Positions 54,838 to 64,000 of a stretch of DNA of 64,000 bases are shown here, piece by piece. Position 1 is the first letter of the stretch; each line of letters begins with the position of its first letter. The stretch comes from Ancrocorticia sp. (GTDB lineage Bacteria > Actinomycetota > Actinomycetes > Actinomycetales > Actinomycetaceae): the NCBI GenBank assembly GCA_022648165.1, contig JALCLX010000009.1:21263-85262 (forward strand), read 5' to 3'. Below the pieces are notes generated by a model. That model was not told where the DNA came from. It saw only the letters and a list, made by a program, of their open reading frames with translations, and made no database searches. The position numbers and the translations under genes are program-made.

Positions 54838-56034
54838 ATGACACGCATTTCCTTTCCGGCTGATTTCTACTGGGGTGCTGCCACAGCTGCTCACCAGATT
54901 GAGGGAGGCAACACAACGTCCGACTGGTGGTACAAGGAGCACCTGCAGCCGCCACGTGTTGAGACACCGAGCGGCGATGCGTGCGACAGCTATCACAGGT
55001 ATCGGGAGGACATGAAGCTTCTTGCAGATGCTGGGCTCACCATGTATCGCTTCTCAATTGAATGGGCACGTGTGGAACCAGCGCCAGGCGAATACTCTTT
55101 CGCGCAACGCGCCCACTATGGCCGCATGATCGAGGCTGCACGGGAGTATGGGCTTGAACCCATGGTGACATTGCACCATTTCACGTTGCCGCAATGGCTA
55201 GAAAGGGCGGGCGGATGGCTGGCCCCAGGGGCGATTGATCGATTCGAAGCGTATGTGGCGTTCTGTTTGCCGATATTGGACAACGTGACATGGATCTGTA
55301 CGATCAACGAACCGAACATGATGGCAATCATGGCGCGGATGGATGCGGATCGGGCGGCAGGGAACGTTGATCTGCGTGCAGCTGGACTGCCGGAGCCCAG
55401 TGTGCCCGTGGCACGGGTGCTTCGCGCAGCTCACGAAAGGGTGGTCGATCTGTTGCATTCTCGCTCGTCTAGCAGACAAAAACAGGTTGGATGGAGTGTC
55501 GCAACACAAGCATTCCAGGCTCTGCCAGGGGCGGAAGAAGCCACGCGTTCATACGGCTATCCGCGCGACGCGTGGTTTATTGAACAGGCGGCACGCGATG
55601 ATTGGATTGGCATCCAAGCTTACACACGAACCCAGGTTGGTGTGGATGGGCCGCTTCCTGTACCCGAGAGCGCGGAAAAGACGTTGACAGGGTGGGAATA
55701 CTACCCACACGCTCTCGCTGAAGGCATTCAACTGAGTGCGACATATGCACCCGGCGTCCCCATCTTCGTCACTGAGAACGGAATAGCGACGGACGATGAC
55801 AACCGCAGAATCGACTATGTTATGGAGGCGCTGCGCGGATTAGCGCAGGCTCGGCGTGCAGGGATCGTCATCCTGGGGTACCTGTATTGGAGCCTGTTGG
55901 ACAATTACGAGTGGGGAAGTTACCGCCCCACATTCGGTCTTGTTGGTGTTGACCGGCAGACGTTCGAACGCATCCCACGCCCCAGCTTGGAATGGCTTGG
56001 ATCCATAGCGCAGACGGGTGGGTTTGACGCGTGA
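54838..56034 (+). CDS. GH1 family beta-glycosidase
   Basis: A retaining beta-glucosidase/6-phospho-beta-glucosidase-fold enzyme of 398 residues, shorter than the usual 440-480. The N-terminus FPADFYWGAATAAHQIEGG is classic GH1. The acid/base is Glu158 in TINEPN and the nucleophile is Glu313 in VTENG; the substrate-binding WSLLDNYEW block is present. No signal peptide is seen, so it acts inside the cell on imported sugar. The transporter is ABC, not PTS, so an unphosphorylated beta-glucoside is the likely substrate. Its end overlaps the phosphorylase gene by four bases. Confidence 0.93.
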   Translation: MTRISFPADFYWGAATAAHQIEGGNTTSDWWYKEHLQPPRVETPSGDACDSYHRYREDMKLLADAGLTMYRFSIEWARVEPAPGEYSFAQRAHYGRMIEAAREYGLEPMVTLHHFTLPQWLERAGGWLAPGAIDRFEAYVAFCLPILDNVTWICTINEPNMMAIMARMDADRAAGNVDLRAAGLPEPSVPVARVLRAAHERVVDLLHSRSSSRQKQVGWSVATQAFQALPGAEEATRSYGYPRDAWFIEQAARDDWIGIQAYTRTQVGVDGPLPVPESAEKTLTGWEYYPHALAEGIQLSATYAPGVPIFVTENGIATDDDNRRIDYVMEALRGLAQARRAGIVILGYLYWSLLDNYEWGSYRPTFGLVGVDRQTFERIPRPSLEWLGSIAQTGGFDA

Positions 56035-59000
56035 GTTCGTGTGATCGAGAGCTTTTGATACAGAACGATGAGCTCACCATCGAGTTTGCGCCTTCGGGGG
56101 AAATAGATACGATCACCTTTTCAGATATGGCGGTGAATCAGTATCGCGCAGGTATCCACGACGTCGCGGCGGGATTCGTTGCGTTGCGAGCGCACGATGG
56201 TTCTTCGCTTTACCTGATGGGCGCGCGCAGTAATGCGACGTTTGGCATCAACCGAGACTCTGCCACGTGGTGCGGGGAAGCCTCCGGGGTCCGGTGGACT
56301 GTCACTTTGTCGCTTTCGCAGGGTGAAGCTGGCTGGTGCTGGCGCATTCGATTGTCCGACGATGTTCCCGGACGTACGTGGCAGCTTGTTGCAGCTCAAG
56401 ACGTGGCGCTTGCACCGGTTGCCTTGGCGGATTCTTCGGAACCGTTCGTCTCGCAGTATGTGGCGCATCGTATTGTGCAGTCGCCCAGATGCGGTTCAAC
56501 AATCGTTTCTCGGCAGACTATGGCCTATGCGCCGCGGATGCCAGAGTTGAGATTCCTCTTTGTGGAGGGTGCCACGTGGTATGCGACAGACGGATTCGAC
56601 GTTTACGGGGTGGCAGCACGTGCTGACGCCGCTGTGCATGGGCTAGACGGCCCTCCACGAGTGTTGCAGTACGAGATGGCTATGCCGGCCCTTATGTCAC
56701 AACCTTTTTCGGCGTTTGGGGGGTGTACGCGCCACATCGTGTGCATACTTCACGATGACTCTCCGAATTCAGAGGGAGTGGAGGACGACTACAGAGAAGC
56801 CGAAAAGATGTGCGCTGCGGCGGATGCGCTGCAGCCAGCGCCAACGGCTGTTGCTCCGGTTTCGCTTCTCGCCCGCGCACCATTCCTCAGCGCCCGATTT
56901 CTGAACGCCGATGAACTTGTTGTGCGCACGGGAGGAAAGCTATTCCCCGAATACGACGAGCATGGCGAGCTCGCTTCTGTTTTCGCGCCGGATTCCACCC
57001 ATGGAGTCTCAGGTGCCAAAGAGCTGTACGTTGAGCGTTCGCATGGCATGGTGATTCGCTCTGGTGCTCCTCAGCACGGTGACATACTTTCGGCAACCGT
57101 CTATGCGCCAGGCGTCTTCCTCTCGCACCTCGCGTTGGGGAATACGAACCTGAACCGCCTCGTATCCGTATATAAGAACACTCTTGGGATCCAGCGGAAC
57201 GCCGGGCTGCGATTGTTTATACGGGAAAAGGATGGCCAATGGCGTCTGCTCGGTGTTCCATCCGCGTTCATCATGAGCCCGGGTAGCGCGCAATGGGTGT
57301 ACACGTGGGGTGGCGGCACCGTCGTCGTCCGGACTGTCACCGATCCGGAATCTCCCAGAGTGCGTATCCGTATCGAATCGTCGAAGCCTCTAGACATACT
57401 CGGAAGCGTGCGCGCAGAGACGAACACCCAATGGGATCTGGGCTGTGATCCCCACAGAATATCGCTGCGCCCGGCTGCCGATACCCCGGTTTCAAGCACG
57501 TATCCGCAGCTCCAGATTGCGTTCCATGCGGTCGGTGCCACGTGGGGAAGCGATGCGGCACTGTTCGACGACGGCGTTGCACGTGACCGGTACACGGTCT
57601 CCTTGTACGCTGCACAGACCACGCAGGTAGATCTCGCTGTGGCGGGGAGCCTGGCATCGAGCCAGCTTGATTCGATGATCGGCCAAACCTTTAGCGCGGA
57701 CATAGAGCGCTGGCGTCAGTTGCATCGGGAGCAGATCTCAGAGTTCACGGCAGGTGCCCACATGAGCGGCACACCCCATTTCGATGAACTTCAGGTGCTC
57801 GTGCCATGGCTGGTAGACAACGCGCTCACTCACGTACTCACGCCGCATGGGTTAGAGCAGTATTCAGGTGCGGCCTGGGGAACTCGCGATGTGTGCCAGG
57901 GGCCACTGGAATTGGCGCTGGCGTACGGCCACACGGCATATGCGAAAGACATCGTGATGCGTGTGCTTGCACGCGAGACGCGAACAGGTGAACTACCCCA
58001 GTGGTTTATGCCGGATAAGTACGTAGATGTGTACCAGGCGGAAGCGCACGGGGATATCGTCATATGGCCACTTCTCGCAGTAGCCGAATACCTGGAGGTC
58101 TCTGGAGACACTGCGTTTTTGTCCGTTGAGGTCCCGTATTGGGACGCGAAGGGCGACAGTGCAACGGTGCGCGAGCACCTTGAAGCAATCGTGGAGCTTC
58201 TTGAGCGCCGTGTGGTTCCGGGGCGCCATCTGCCAGCGTATGACGGCGGAGACTGGGACGACTCTCTGCAGCCTGTACTACCAGAGTTGCCGCGATTGAT
58301 GACATCGGCGTGGACGGCGGCGCTCGAGATACAGTCGCTTCGCATGCTTGCCGAACAGATCACTGAGGCCGCACCCCAATTAGCGCTCCGGTGCACAGCG
58401 CTCGCGGATCAGCTCGCAGCGGAGTTTCATGCGGATCTCATGCCAGATGGAGTGACGGCCGGCTTCGCGATTGCGCAAGGCGATGGGAATGGCCCGATGC
58501 GCCCCGTGATACACCCGCGTGATCGCGCCAGCCAGATGACGTACCGGCTGATTCCGATGACGCGTGGCATCATCGCCGGGATCTACACGCCGGAGGAGGC
58601 CGTTGCACACGAATCTATTATCGAGTATCACCTCCATTACTCAGACGGAGTGCGGCTTGAAGATCATCCGGCGCCGTGGGACGGGGGAGTCGCCCATTTC
58701 TTCCGCCGCGCAGAGCAGGCTGCCAACGTTGGCCGTGAGATTGGGCTGATGTACACGCATGCTCACCTACGCTACGTGGAAGCATTGACCGTGTTGGGGC
58801 GCGGGCGCGCCCTGGAACAGATACTTATAGCAAGTCCCGTGCAACCCAGCCGTGTAGCAGCAGCGCAACCACGGCAGCGGAATTGCTATTTCAGCTCTTC
58901 TGACGCGGGTTTCGAGACTCGCGATGAGGCCGCCGCGCGGTGGGAAGAGCTGCGCTCGGGAAATGTCCCTGTGCGCGGTGGGTGGAGAGTGTATTCCTCC

Positions 59001-59315
59001 GGCCCGGGGATTTTTGTGAAAATCCTGATGCAGGGCATTTTGGGGATCCGTGTAGGCGCTGATTCGGTCACCTTCGATCCCGTGCTTTCGGCCGACGATG
59101 ACGGAGCAGTGTTTCGTTGCAGCCTGTTTGGGCGTGTTCGTGAGATTCACTATCACGTGAGCGAACGCGATACTCTGGACATCCGCGCTGGAGGGCAGCA
59201 TCTCTGCGGCACACGGGTAGAAGGCCGCTACCGCGCTCGTGGGCTTCGGATTGCTGCCCATGATCTGCAGGATGCGAGCCGTATCGACATCGACGTGCCC
59301 GCGGCACACGATTGA
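56031..59315 (+). CDS. GH94-type glycoside phosphorylase, 1,2-beta-oligoglucan phosphorylase-like
   Basis: A 1,094-residue cytoplasmic protein. It begins with a long beta-rich region (about 1-560), then an (alpha/alpha)6 catalytic part with AAWGTRDVCQGPLELALAYG near 620, LPQWFMP, HGDIVIWPLL, HLPAYDGGDWDDSLQP and later GREIGLMYTHAHLRYVEAL and GWRVYSSGPGI. Asp741 in GDWDDS is placed like the general acid of GH94 enzymes. GH94 cellobiose phosphorylases are about 800 residues; the long form with RDVCQGP fits the clade of 1,2-beta-oligoglucan (sophoro-oligosaccharide) phosphorylase, which releases glucose-1-phosphate. The clade assignment is from memory of motifs and size. Some members are only annotated as cellobiose phosphorylase-like. 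Confidence 0.8.
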   Translation: MSSCDRELLIQNDELTIEFAPSGEIDTITFSDMAVNQYRAGIHDVAAGFVALRAHDGSSLYLMGARSNATFGINRDSATWCGEASGVRWTVTLSLSQGEAGWCWRIRLSDDVPGRTWQLVAAQDVALAPVALADSSEPFVSQYVAHRIVQSPRCGSTIVSRQTMAYAPRMPELRFLFVEGATWYATDGFDVYGVAARADAAVHGLDGPPRVLQYEMAMPALMSQPFSAFGGCTRHIVCILHDDSPNSEGVEDDYREAEKMCAAADALQPAPTAVAPVSLLARAPFLSARFLNADELVVRTGGKLFPEYDEHGELASVFAPDSTHGVSGAKELYVERSHGMVIRSGAPQHGDILSATVYAPGVFLSHLALGNTNLNRLVSVYKNTLGIQRNAGLRLFIREKDGQWRLLGVPSAFIMSPGSAQWVYTWGGGTVVVRTVTDPESPRVRIRIESSKPLDILGSVRAETNTQWDLGCDPHRISLRPAADTPVSSTYPQLQIAFHAVGATWGSDAALFDDGVARDRYTVSLYAAQTTQVDLAVAGSLASSQLDSMIGQTFSADIERWRQLHREQISEFTAGAHMSGTPHFDELQVLVPWLVDNALTHVLTPHGLEQYSGAAWGTRDVCQGPLELALAYGHTAYAKDIVMRVLARETRTGELPQWFMPDKYVDVYQAEAHGDIVIWPLLAVAEYLEVSGDTAFLSVEVPYWDAKGDSATVREHLEAIVELLERRVVPGRHLPAYDGGDWDDSLQPVLPELPRLMTSAWTAALEIQSLRMLAEQITEAAPQLALRCTALADQLAAEFHADLMPDGVTAGFAIAQGDGNGPMRPVIHPRDRASQMTYRLIPMTRGIIAGIYTPEEAVAHESIIEYHLHYSDGVRLEDHPAPWDGGVAHFFRRAEQAANVGREIGLMYTHAHLRYVEALTVLGRGRALEQILIASPVQPSRVAAAQPRQRNCYFSSSDAGFETRDEAAARWEELRSGNVPVRGGWRVYSSGPGIFVKILMQGILGIRVGADSVTFDPVLSADDDGAVFRCSLFGRVREIHYHVSERDTLDIRAGGQHLCGTRVEGRYRARGLRIAAHDLQDASRIDIDVPAAHD

Positions 59316-59335
59316 TCACCGCCGCCATGGCACAG

Positions 59336-60466
59336 TCAGCGGGTGGTGTCAGTTCTGTGGCAACCACACGACTCGCGGATAAGCACATCAACGCCTAGCA
59401 TCACGCTTTGAGGTTCGCGGTCCGGTTCTGCCAGTCTCTTCAGCAGGAGATCCACAGCAGCCATGCCGAGCTGCGCAGTGGGCTGGTGCACGGTGGTCAA
59501 CCGCGGAATTGAAAACTGCGTGGCCTCAATCCCATCGAAACCCGTCACGATGACGTCGTCTGGAACCCTTTTGCCGATGGCCCGTAGCACGTCAAGCGCT
59601 CCTAAGGCCATTTGGTCATTACCACATAACAGAGCACGTGGCAGCCGGTCCTGTTCGGCAAGGGCGCGCACCGCGTGTTGTCCGGAGGGGCGGGTGAAGT
59701 CGCCGCGCTCAAGCGGGCGCTCCGGGATGGGAAGTTGTGCGGAAGCAAGCGCGTCCTGAAATCCAGCGAAACGATCGACGTCGTCGGGAGAATCGGCGGG
59801 GCCGCCGAGGTAACCTACGTTGGTCACTCCATGAACCTGGAGCACATGGCAAGTCAATGCGGTCATTCCTGCACGATTATTCGTCGTGACGTGGTCGAAT
59901 TGGTCGTCCGTCCGTCCGCCAGCTATTACGACAAGCGGAATTCTGCGCGAAATCTGGAGGAGCGCCTCTTCTCCAATAGAACGCGACATGGCGACCAATC
60001 CGTCAACGCTTCCGGCGATACTCACTAGGCGAGATGCCTCATCGATGGCAGCAGGTATTGCGATCATGATGGCGGTGTTGTTCTTCCACGCCGCGGTCAG
60101 TGCACCGCGCGTGAGGGCAGACATGTAGAGGTCTGCAGAAAGATCCGTCCTTCGCATGGAAGGATCGTCGTGGATAGTAATTCCTCCGTGCATCACCTGG
60201 GGATCGGGTTCTTCTACAGGATCAAATCCGGCAAAGTAGAGGCCAATCACGCCCGCGTGGCCAGCAGCGAGTCCCCGCGCTGACGCGCGTGGCGCATAAC
60301 TCAGCTCATCAACGGCCGCCAAAACGGCCGCGCGGGTAGCTTCAGTAACGCGTTCTGGTTCTCGCAAAACGCGCGAGACGGTGGCGATGGACACGCCTGC
60401 TCGATTGGCTACGTCGTAAACGGTTGCTCCCCGCGACCTCTTCGCCCTGCGCCCACCACGTGCCAT
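59336..60466 (-). CDS. LacI family transcriptional regulator
   Basis: A 376-residue repressor from the ATG at 60466. The N-terminal helix-turn-helix and hinge are TVYDVANRAGVSIATVSRVL (residues 15-34) and the ASARGLAAG hinge. The periplasmic-binding-protein-like sensor follows, ending with GFDGIEATQFSIPRLTTV. It is convergent with the last operon gene (20 bases between stops), so it most likely controls this sugar operon; the inducer would be the imported sugar or a product. TAGAAT lies seven bases before the ATG on the minus strand, so it seems leaderless; the alternative ATG at 60475 overlaps that -10. It has an Arg-rich N-terminal extension. Confidence 0.93.
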   Translation of the reverse strand: MARGGRRAKRSRGATVYDVANRAGVSIATVSRVLREPERVTEATRAAVLAAVDELSYAPRASARGLAAGHAGVIGLYFAGFDPVEEPDPQVMHGGITIHDDPSMRRTDLSADLYMSALTRGALTAAWKNNTAIMIAIPAAIDEASRLVSIAGSVDGLVAMSRSIGEEALLQISRRIPLVVIAGGRTDDQFDHVTTNNRAGMTALTCHVLQVHGVTNVGYLGGPADSPDDVDRFAGFQDALASAQLPIPERPLERGDFTRPSGQHAVRALAEQDRLPRALLCGNDQMALGALDVLRAIGKRVPDDVIVTGFDGIEATQFSIPRLTTVHQPTAQLGMAAVDLLLKRLAEPDREPQSVMLGVDVLIRESCGCHRTDTTR

Positions 60467-60607
60467 GCAAGCCATTCTACGTGACGGTGGTTCACTGAGA
60501 AATCCGCAGGCACGCCACGGTAGCGTTTCGCGCCCAGAAGAATCTGTCCGTGGCTTCGTCTAGCATTCACATGTGACGGCAAGGGCTACACGAAGGACGG
60601 AAGTGGC

Positions 60608-63600
60608 ATGGGACTAGGCGAGACGCAGTGGGATCACAGTCAGAGTGCTGCACTTGACGCGTGCCGGCCAGGGTGCCGCGTCAGCATCGTAGGGGCAGCC
60701 GGCAGCGGGAAGACGAGTGTGGTGCAGGCGCTCGTGGAGAGGGAAATCGAGCGCGATTCCGCCCAGTCGATCGCGGTACTTACCACAGATCGGCGGGCTG
60801 CAGGGTTGCTGCGCAACCAGCTGGCCCAGTCTGTTGGCGGGCTAGGTGAAACAGTGCGCGTGATGTCCCTTGCCGCATTCTGTTTTTCTGTCATTCAAAC
60901 CTATGCACAGGCGGTCGGAAGAGAGAACCCAGAGCTGATTCCGGGGCCCGATGAGGATGCGTTGCTCGCAGAGATTATTGTGGATGCGGCTTCAGAGATC
61001 CCGTTCCCGCAGTTCGTCACCGCGGATGTGCGTGCAATGCCGTCATTTCGGGCGCAGGTACGCGACCTCATCACGCGGGCGCGGGAATTGGACCTCAGGC
61101 CCGAGGAATTGGACGATCTCGGCACCCAACGAAACGAGCCGATGTGGTGCGCAGGAGCGCGCGTGATGCGTATCTACGACCGCGCCACAGAAGATAGAGA
61201 CGCATTCGCGGGTACAGCCAGTGCTCCCGATCGCCTGGATCACGCACAGCTTGTCAGTGCTGCAGCCAACATCGTGGATGGGTGGGAGGAACATGTGGCT
61301 GCCGCGCCTGGAAACGGTGCACCTGTTGCGCGTCCGCGCTGGGATTGGGTCATCGTCGACGACGTGCAGAACGCACCGCGGTCCTTGCTTGCCTTGTTGC
61401 GCGTCATCGCGCACGCGAATGCCAGCATCGTTGTAACAGGGAATCCGGATGCTGCGGTCCAGGGTTTTCGTGGGGGTGTAGCTTCCCTACCTGGAGATAT
61501 CTGCCGTGCTGAACCAGACGGGCTCGGTGCGATTGGTGTACGGCTGGACACGTGCCACAGGGGCGGCCCGCGGCTTCACACCACATCCGAACGCCTCGCG
61601 TCCTATATCAGAATTGCGGGTGGCAGCATCGGGCAACGCGGAAGCGCTCCGGGTGGTGTGGTTGACGAGGTGCACGGCCAGCGATACGTACATCGTGAAG
61701 AGGAGATCGCAGGAATTGCGCATCGCATCCGATACCTTCATCTTGTTCACCACGTACCGTATGCGCAGATCGCCATTATTACGCGTTCGCACAGTAGCCA
61801 TTTGGCGATTCGCAGGTCTCTCGTGAGGCGGGGTGTGCCAGTTGAAGCGATAGCATCGGATCGTCCACTGCGCGAACAGCCCATCATCGCTTCATTGCTC
61901 GCCGTCATCATTACAGCGCTGGAGATAACACCTGGAGCGCACGCCGCACCTGAAGTCGCTGAGCGGTACACAGTGGATTCGCTTGATTCGATTCTCACGT
62001 CATCTCTCATAGGGATCGACCCTCTAGAACTGAGCCGGATGAAGCGGACGCTGCGTGGATTCGAACTCGCTTCAGGCGGGCAGCGATCAGCTGATGAGCT
62101 TGTTGAATGCGCCATTCGCGATCAAGAAGTGGCAGCGGAACTCGCCCCGCGCGGGGTGGAACCGCTGTTGCGCGTTGGCCACATCTTCGGCCGGATTCGC
62201 GAAGCTGCACGAACAACGGACAGACAGGCAGAACAAGTGCTCTGGGCGGCGTGGAATGCGGCTGGGCGTGCCGAGGAGTGGCGGCGAATAGCACTGCATG
62301 GTGGTGTGGAAGGCGATGCGATGGACGCTAATCTGGATGCTGTTATTCAGCTGCAACGTATCGCGCAACGCATGGCAGATCGCAATCCCTTCGTGACGAT
62401 TGACGAATTCGTGGAGGAAGTGCTCTCCCAGGACCTGCCAGAAGATTCTATTGCCCGTTTAGGGGCCGAAAAGGATGCCGTTACGTTGACCACTCCTGCA
62501 GCTTCCCTGGGGCAATCGTGGCCCCACGTGATCATCGCTGGCCTACAGGATGGCGTGTGGCCGAATGTGACGCTCCGAGATGCTTTGACGCACACAACAC
62601 GGCTTACCCAGATCGTGACGGGAAGGGAGGTCCCCGGCGCCACACCACAGATGGTTCGCCGTGAAGCGTACGAAGACGTATTGGATGATGAGTTGCGCCA
62701 GCTGCTTCACGCAGTCACGCGTGCTGAAGAAAGCCTCTTTCTAGCCTGTGTGGACAACGACGACGAAAAGCCGTCACGTTTCTTCGCCGCGATGGGCTTC
62801 GTTGCAGAAGATCCAGCTGAGAATTCCGAATCCGTGGGTGAAACGGCTGAGCTAAAGCGTTGGAGGCCCACATTGAAAGCGCCGCACCCTACGCCTCACG
62901 AACTTGAGGCAGTGGAGCTCGTTGGTATCCTTCGGCGTATAGCGCTGCAGGCTTCTCACAGCGCACCGCACGTGGCGGCTGCCGGGGCGCGGGCGCGCTC
63001 GCTGCTGGCTGATCTCAGCCACGCGGGGATTGAAAGTGCTGACGCATCTCGTTGGTTCGACAACCTTGCAGTGCCCGAATCAGCACCAGACCCAACAGCT
63101 GACGTGGCGGTATCGCCATCCGCTGTGGAGAATTATTTGGATTGTCCGTTGCGGGGCTTTCTCACAAGTATCGGTGGCGAAAGGCGCGATGGGGCAAATA
63201 ACGCGGCAATTGGAACGTTTCTTCATTCTTTGGCGGAGGAACTGCCAAACGGACCGAGCGACACGATTGTTTCTGCATTCGAACAGGGCTGGGCTGCGCG
63301 TTTCGGCGATCCCACTGCAACCCTGGCGGACCACCATGAATACGTGCGGCGCCACGCACAAGCAGAGAACTTGGGCTTGTACGTCACCAAGCTGCCACGG
63401 CCTGTCGCAGTTGAGCAACGCGTTTACGTGCCTTTCGATGAACACACAGCTGTCACTGCGAAAATCGATCGCATCAGTGCCGATGAACACGGCAATCTGC
63501 ACGTGTTTGACTTCAAGACAGGCAAGGCAATCCCGAAGAAGAACGTCCCAGACCACCCGCAGCTGCAGCTGTATCAATGGGCGCTAACCAAGCGCCACGA

Positions 63601-63856
63601 GATGGGGGAAGGCGCCCCATGTTCAAGCGCTGAGCTCATTTTCCTAGATAAGGCATGGATTGACGATCAGAGCAAACGATTCATCCAACGGCCTCTCACT
63701 GAACAGCAATACGAGCGAGCCGAAGAACGTGTCACCCAGACGGCACAGCTCCTGCGTGAAACCCAATTCGCAGCCCACCCAGAGAAACAGAAATGCCGAA
63801 TGTGTCCCTTTGTCCGGATCTGTCCGGCTCAGCCTGAAGGAGCACTGTTCTCATGA
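60608..63856 (+). CDS. adnA: AdnA-type helicase-nuclease subunit
   Basis: First subunit of the actinobacterial AdnAB motor-nuclease that processes double-strand breaks for recombination. It has 1,082 residues. The N-terminal UvrD-like motor has Walker A GAAGSGKTS near residues 29-37 and a Walker B read as VIVDDVQ, where the usual DE pair is DD. The C-terminal RecB-type nuclease has Asp968 and Lys970 in FDFKTGK and the QLQLYQ motif. Cys846 with Cys1063, Cys1066 and Cys1072 (CRMCPFVRIC) would hold the AddB-type [4Fe-4S] cluster. The stop overlaps the adnB ATG, as expected for the heterodimer. Confidence 0.9.
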   Translation: MGLGETQWDHSQSAALDACRPGCRVSIVGAAGSGKTSVVQALVEREIERDSAQSIAVLTTDRRAAGLLRNQLAQSVGGLGETVRVMSLAAFCFSVIQTYAQAVGRENPELIPGPDEDALLAEIIVDAASEIPFPQFVTADVRAMPSFRAQVRDLITRARELDLRPEELDDLGTQRNEPMWCAGARVMRIYDRATEDRDAFAGTASAPDRLDHAQLVSAAANIVDGWEEHVAAAPGNGAPVARPRWDWVIVDDVQNAPRSLLALLRVIAHANASIVVTGNPDAAVQGFRGGVASLPGDICRAEPDGLGAIGVRLDTCHRGGPRLHTTSERLASYIRIAGGSIGQRGSAPGGVVDEVHGQRYVHREEEIAGIAHRIRYLHLVHHVPYAQIAIITRSHSSHLAIRRSLVRRGVPVEAIASDRPLREQPIIASLLAVIITALEITPGAHAAPEVAERYTVDSLDSILTSSLIGIDPLELSRMKRTLRGFELASGGQRSADELVECAIRDQEVAAELAPRGVEPLLRVGHIFGRIREAARTTDRQAEQVLWAAWNAAGRAEEWRRIALHGGVEGDAMDANLDAVIQLQRIAQRMADRNPFVTIDEFVEEVLSQDLPEDSIARLGAEKDAVTLTTPAASLGQSWPHVIIAGLQDGVWPNVTLRDALTHTTRLTQIVTGREVPGATPQMVRREAYEDVLDDELRQLLHAVTRAEESLFLACVDNDDEKPSRFFAAMGFVAEDPAENSESVGETAELKRWRPTLKAPHPTPHELEAVELVGILRRIALQASHSAPHVAAAGARARSLLADLSHAGIESADASRWFDNLAVPESAPDPTADVAVSPSAVENYLDCPLRGFLTSIGGERRDGANNAAIGTFLHSLAEELPNGPSDTIVSAFEQGWAARFGDPTATLADHHEYVRRHAQAENLGLYVTKLPRPVAVEQRVYVPFDEHTAVTAKIDRISADEHGNLHVFDFKTGKAIPKKNVPDHPQLQLYQWALTKRHEMGEGAPCSSAELIFLDKAWIDDQSKRFIQRPLTEQQYERAEERVTQTAQLLRETQFAAHPEKQKCRMCPFVRICPAQPEGALFS

Positions 63857-64000
63857 GCGAATCATCGAAGCATGCGCCGTTGTATCACGCTGTTATGAGC
63901 GCGTTGCATCCGAATATCACACCCACGCCCGAGCAGCAGGCAGTCATCGTTTCTGAAGGGCCCGCAATCCTCGTGGTTGCAGGCGCCGGTTCCGGCGCCT
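63853..64000 (+). CDS. adnB: AdnB-type UvrD-like helicase, 5' end only
   Basis: The first 49 codons of the next gene, cut by the window edge. ATG 63853 overlaps the adnA stop (ATGA). The visible sequence has the Q motif PTPEQQAVI and the beginning of a Walker A (VVAGAGSGA), typical of the N-terminus of AdnB/UvrD helicases. The name rests mainly on position after adnA. Confidence 0.8.
   Translation, partial: MSESSKHAPLYHAVMSALHPNITPTPEQQAVIVSEGPAILVVAGAGSGA

Overview
The window is chromosomal DNA of an actinobacterium with moderately high GC. The gene content points that way: L13-S9-glmM order, mycobacterial-type glutamine-dependent NadE, GuaB3 beside GuaB, an EttA-type ABC-F protein, a cysteine-free L32 and an AdnA/AdnB pair. 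The style fits Actinomycetaceae (Arcanobacterium/Trueperella-like), but the genus is a guess. No phage, IS element or CRISPR array is seen.

Layout. 0-6.3 kb: ribosomal proteins L13 and S9, a 960-bp repeat-filled gap, then glmM, coaA (reverse) and glmS. 6.3-11.8 kb: a tightly overlapping run of nnr (bifunctional NAD(P)HX repair), alr, tsaE, an unknown membrane protein, tsaB and rimI. 11.9-15.4 kb: sdhCAB, sitting between rimI and tsaD. 15.7-22.3 kb: tsaD, a methyltransferase, a CIRCE-controlled groES without groEL, guaB, an exonuclease and guaB3. 22.3-29.7 kb: a polysaccharide deacetylase whose signal peptide is interrupted by an amber codon, a GNAT, nadE, a sodium symporter with a small membrane partner, a PfkB kinase and orn. 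29.7-36.6 kb: tRNA-Arg, two adjacent dynamin/YfjP-like GTPases, ssb, ettA and tesB. 36.8-48.5 kb: malQ, PTS EIIB and EIIA, M13 and M1 peptidases, cysK-cysE, a YigZ protein, rpmF, a truncated moaA remnant, an ArsR-like regulator and OsmC. 49-60.5 kb: tRNA-Gly and tRNA-Pro, then an apparent sugar-uptake operon (lipoprotein, two Dpp-type permeases, fused double ATPase, GH1 glycosidase, GH94-type phosphorylase) with a convergent LacI gene. 60.6-64 kb: adnA and the start of adnB.

How it works together. Most of the window is core metabolism: amino-sugar synthesis (GlmM/GlmS), CoA, NAD, guanine nucleotide and cysteine synthesis, t6A tRNA modification (TsaB/D/E), respiration (SdhCAB), and RNA turnover and recombination (Orn, SSB, AdnAB). 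The main accessory system is the 49.4-60.5 kb operon. It looks like import of a beta-linked gluco-oligosaccharide through an Opp/Dpp-class ABC transporter, followed by cytoplasmic phosphorolysis (a roughly 1,100-residue GH94-type enzyme, like the 1,2-beta-oligoglucan phosphorylase clade) and hydrolysis (GH1), under LacI control. A promoter with an overlapping palindrome lies upstream.

Two genome-style signals stand out outside genes. One is a family of three 69-70 bp palindromic elements with CTTTTTCTAG-type ends at 1.54, 15.6 and 48.7 kb, together with many short tandem repeats in intergenic DNA. The other is a recurrent promoter arrangement in which a -10 hexamer (often TAGGCT or TAGAAT) lies 6-8 bases before the start codon, implying many leaderless mRNAs.
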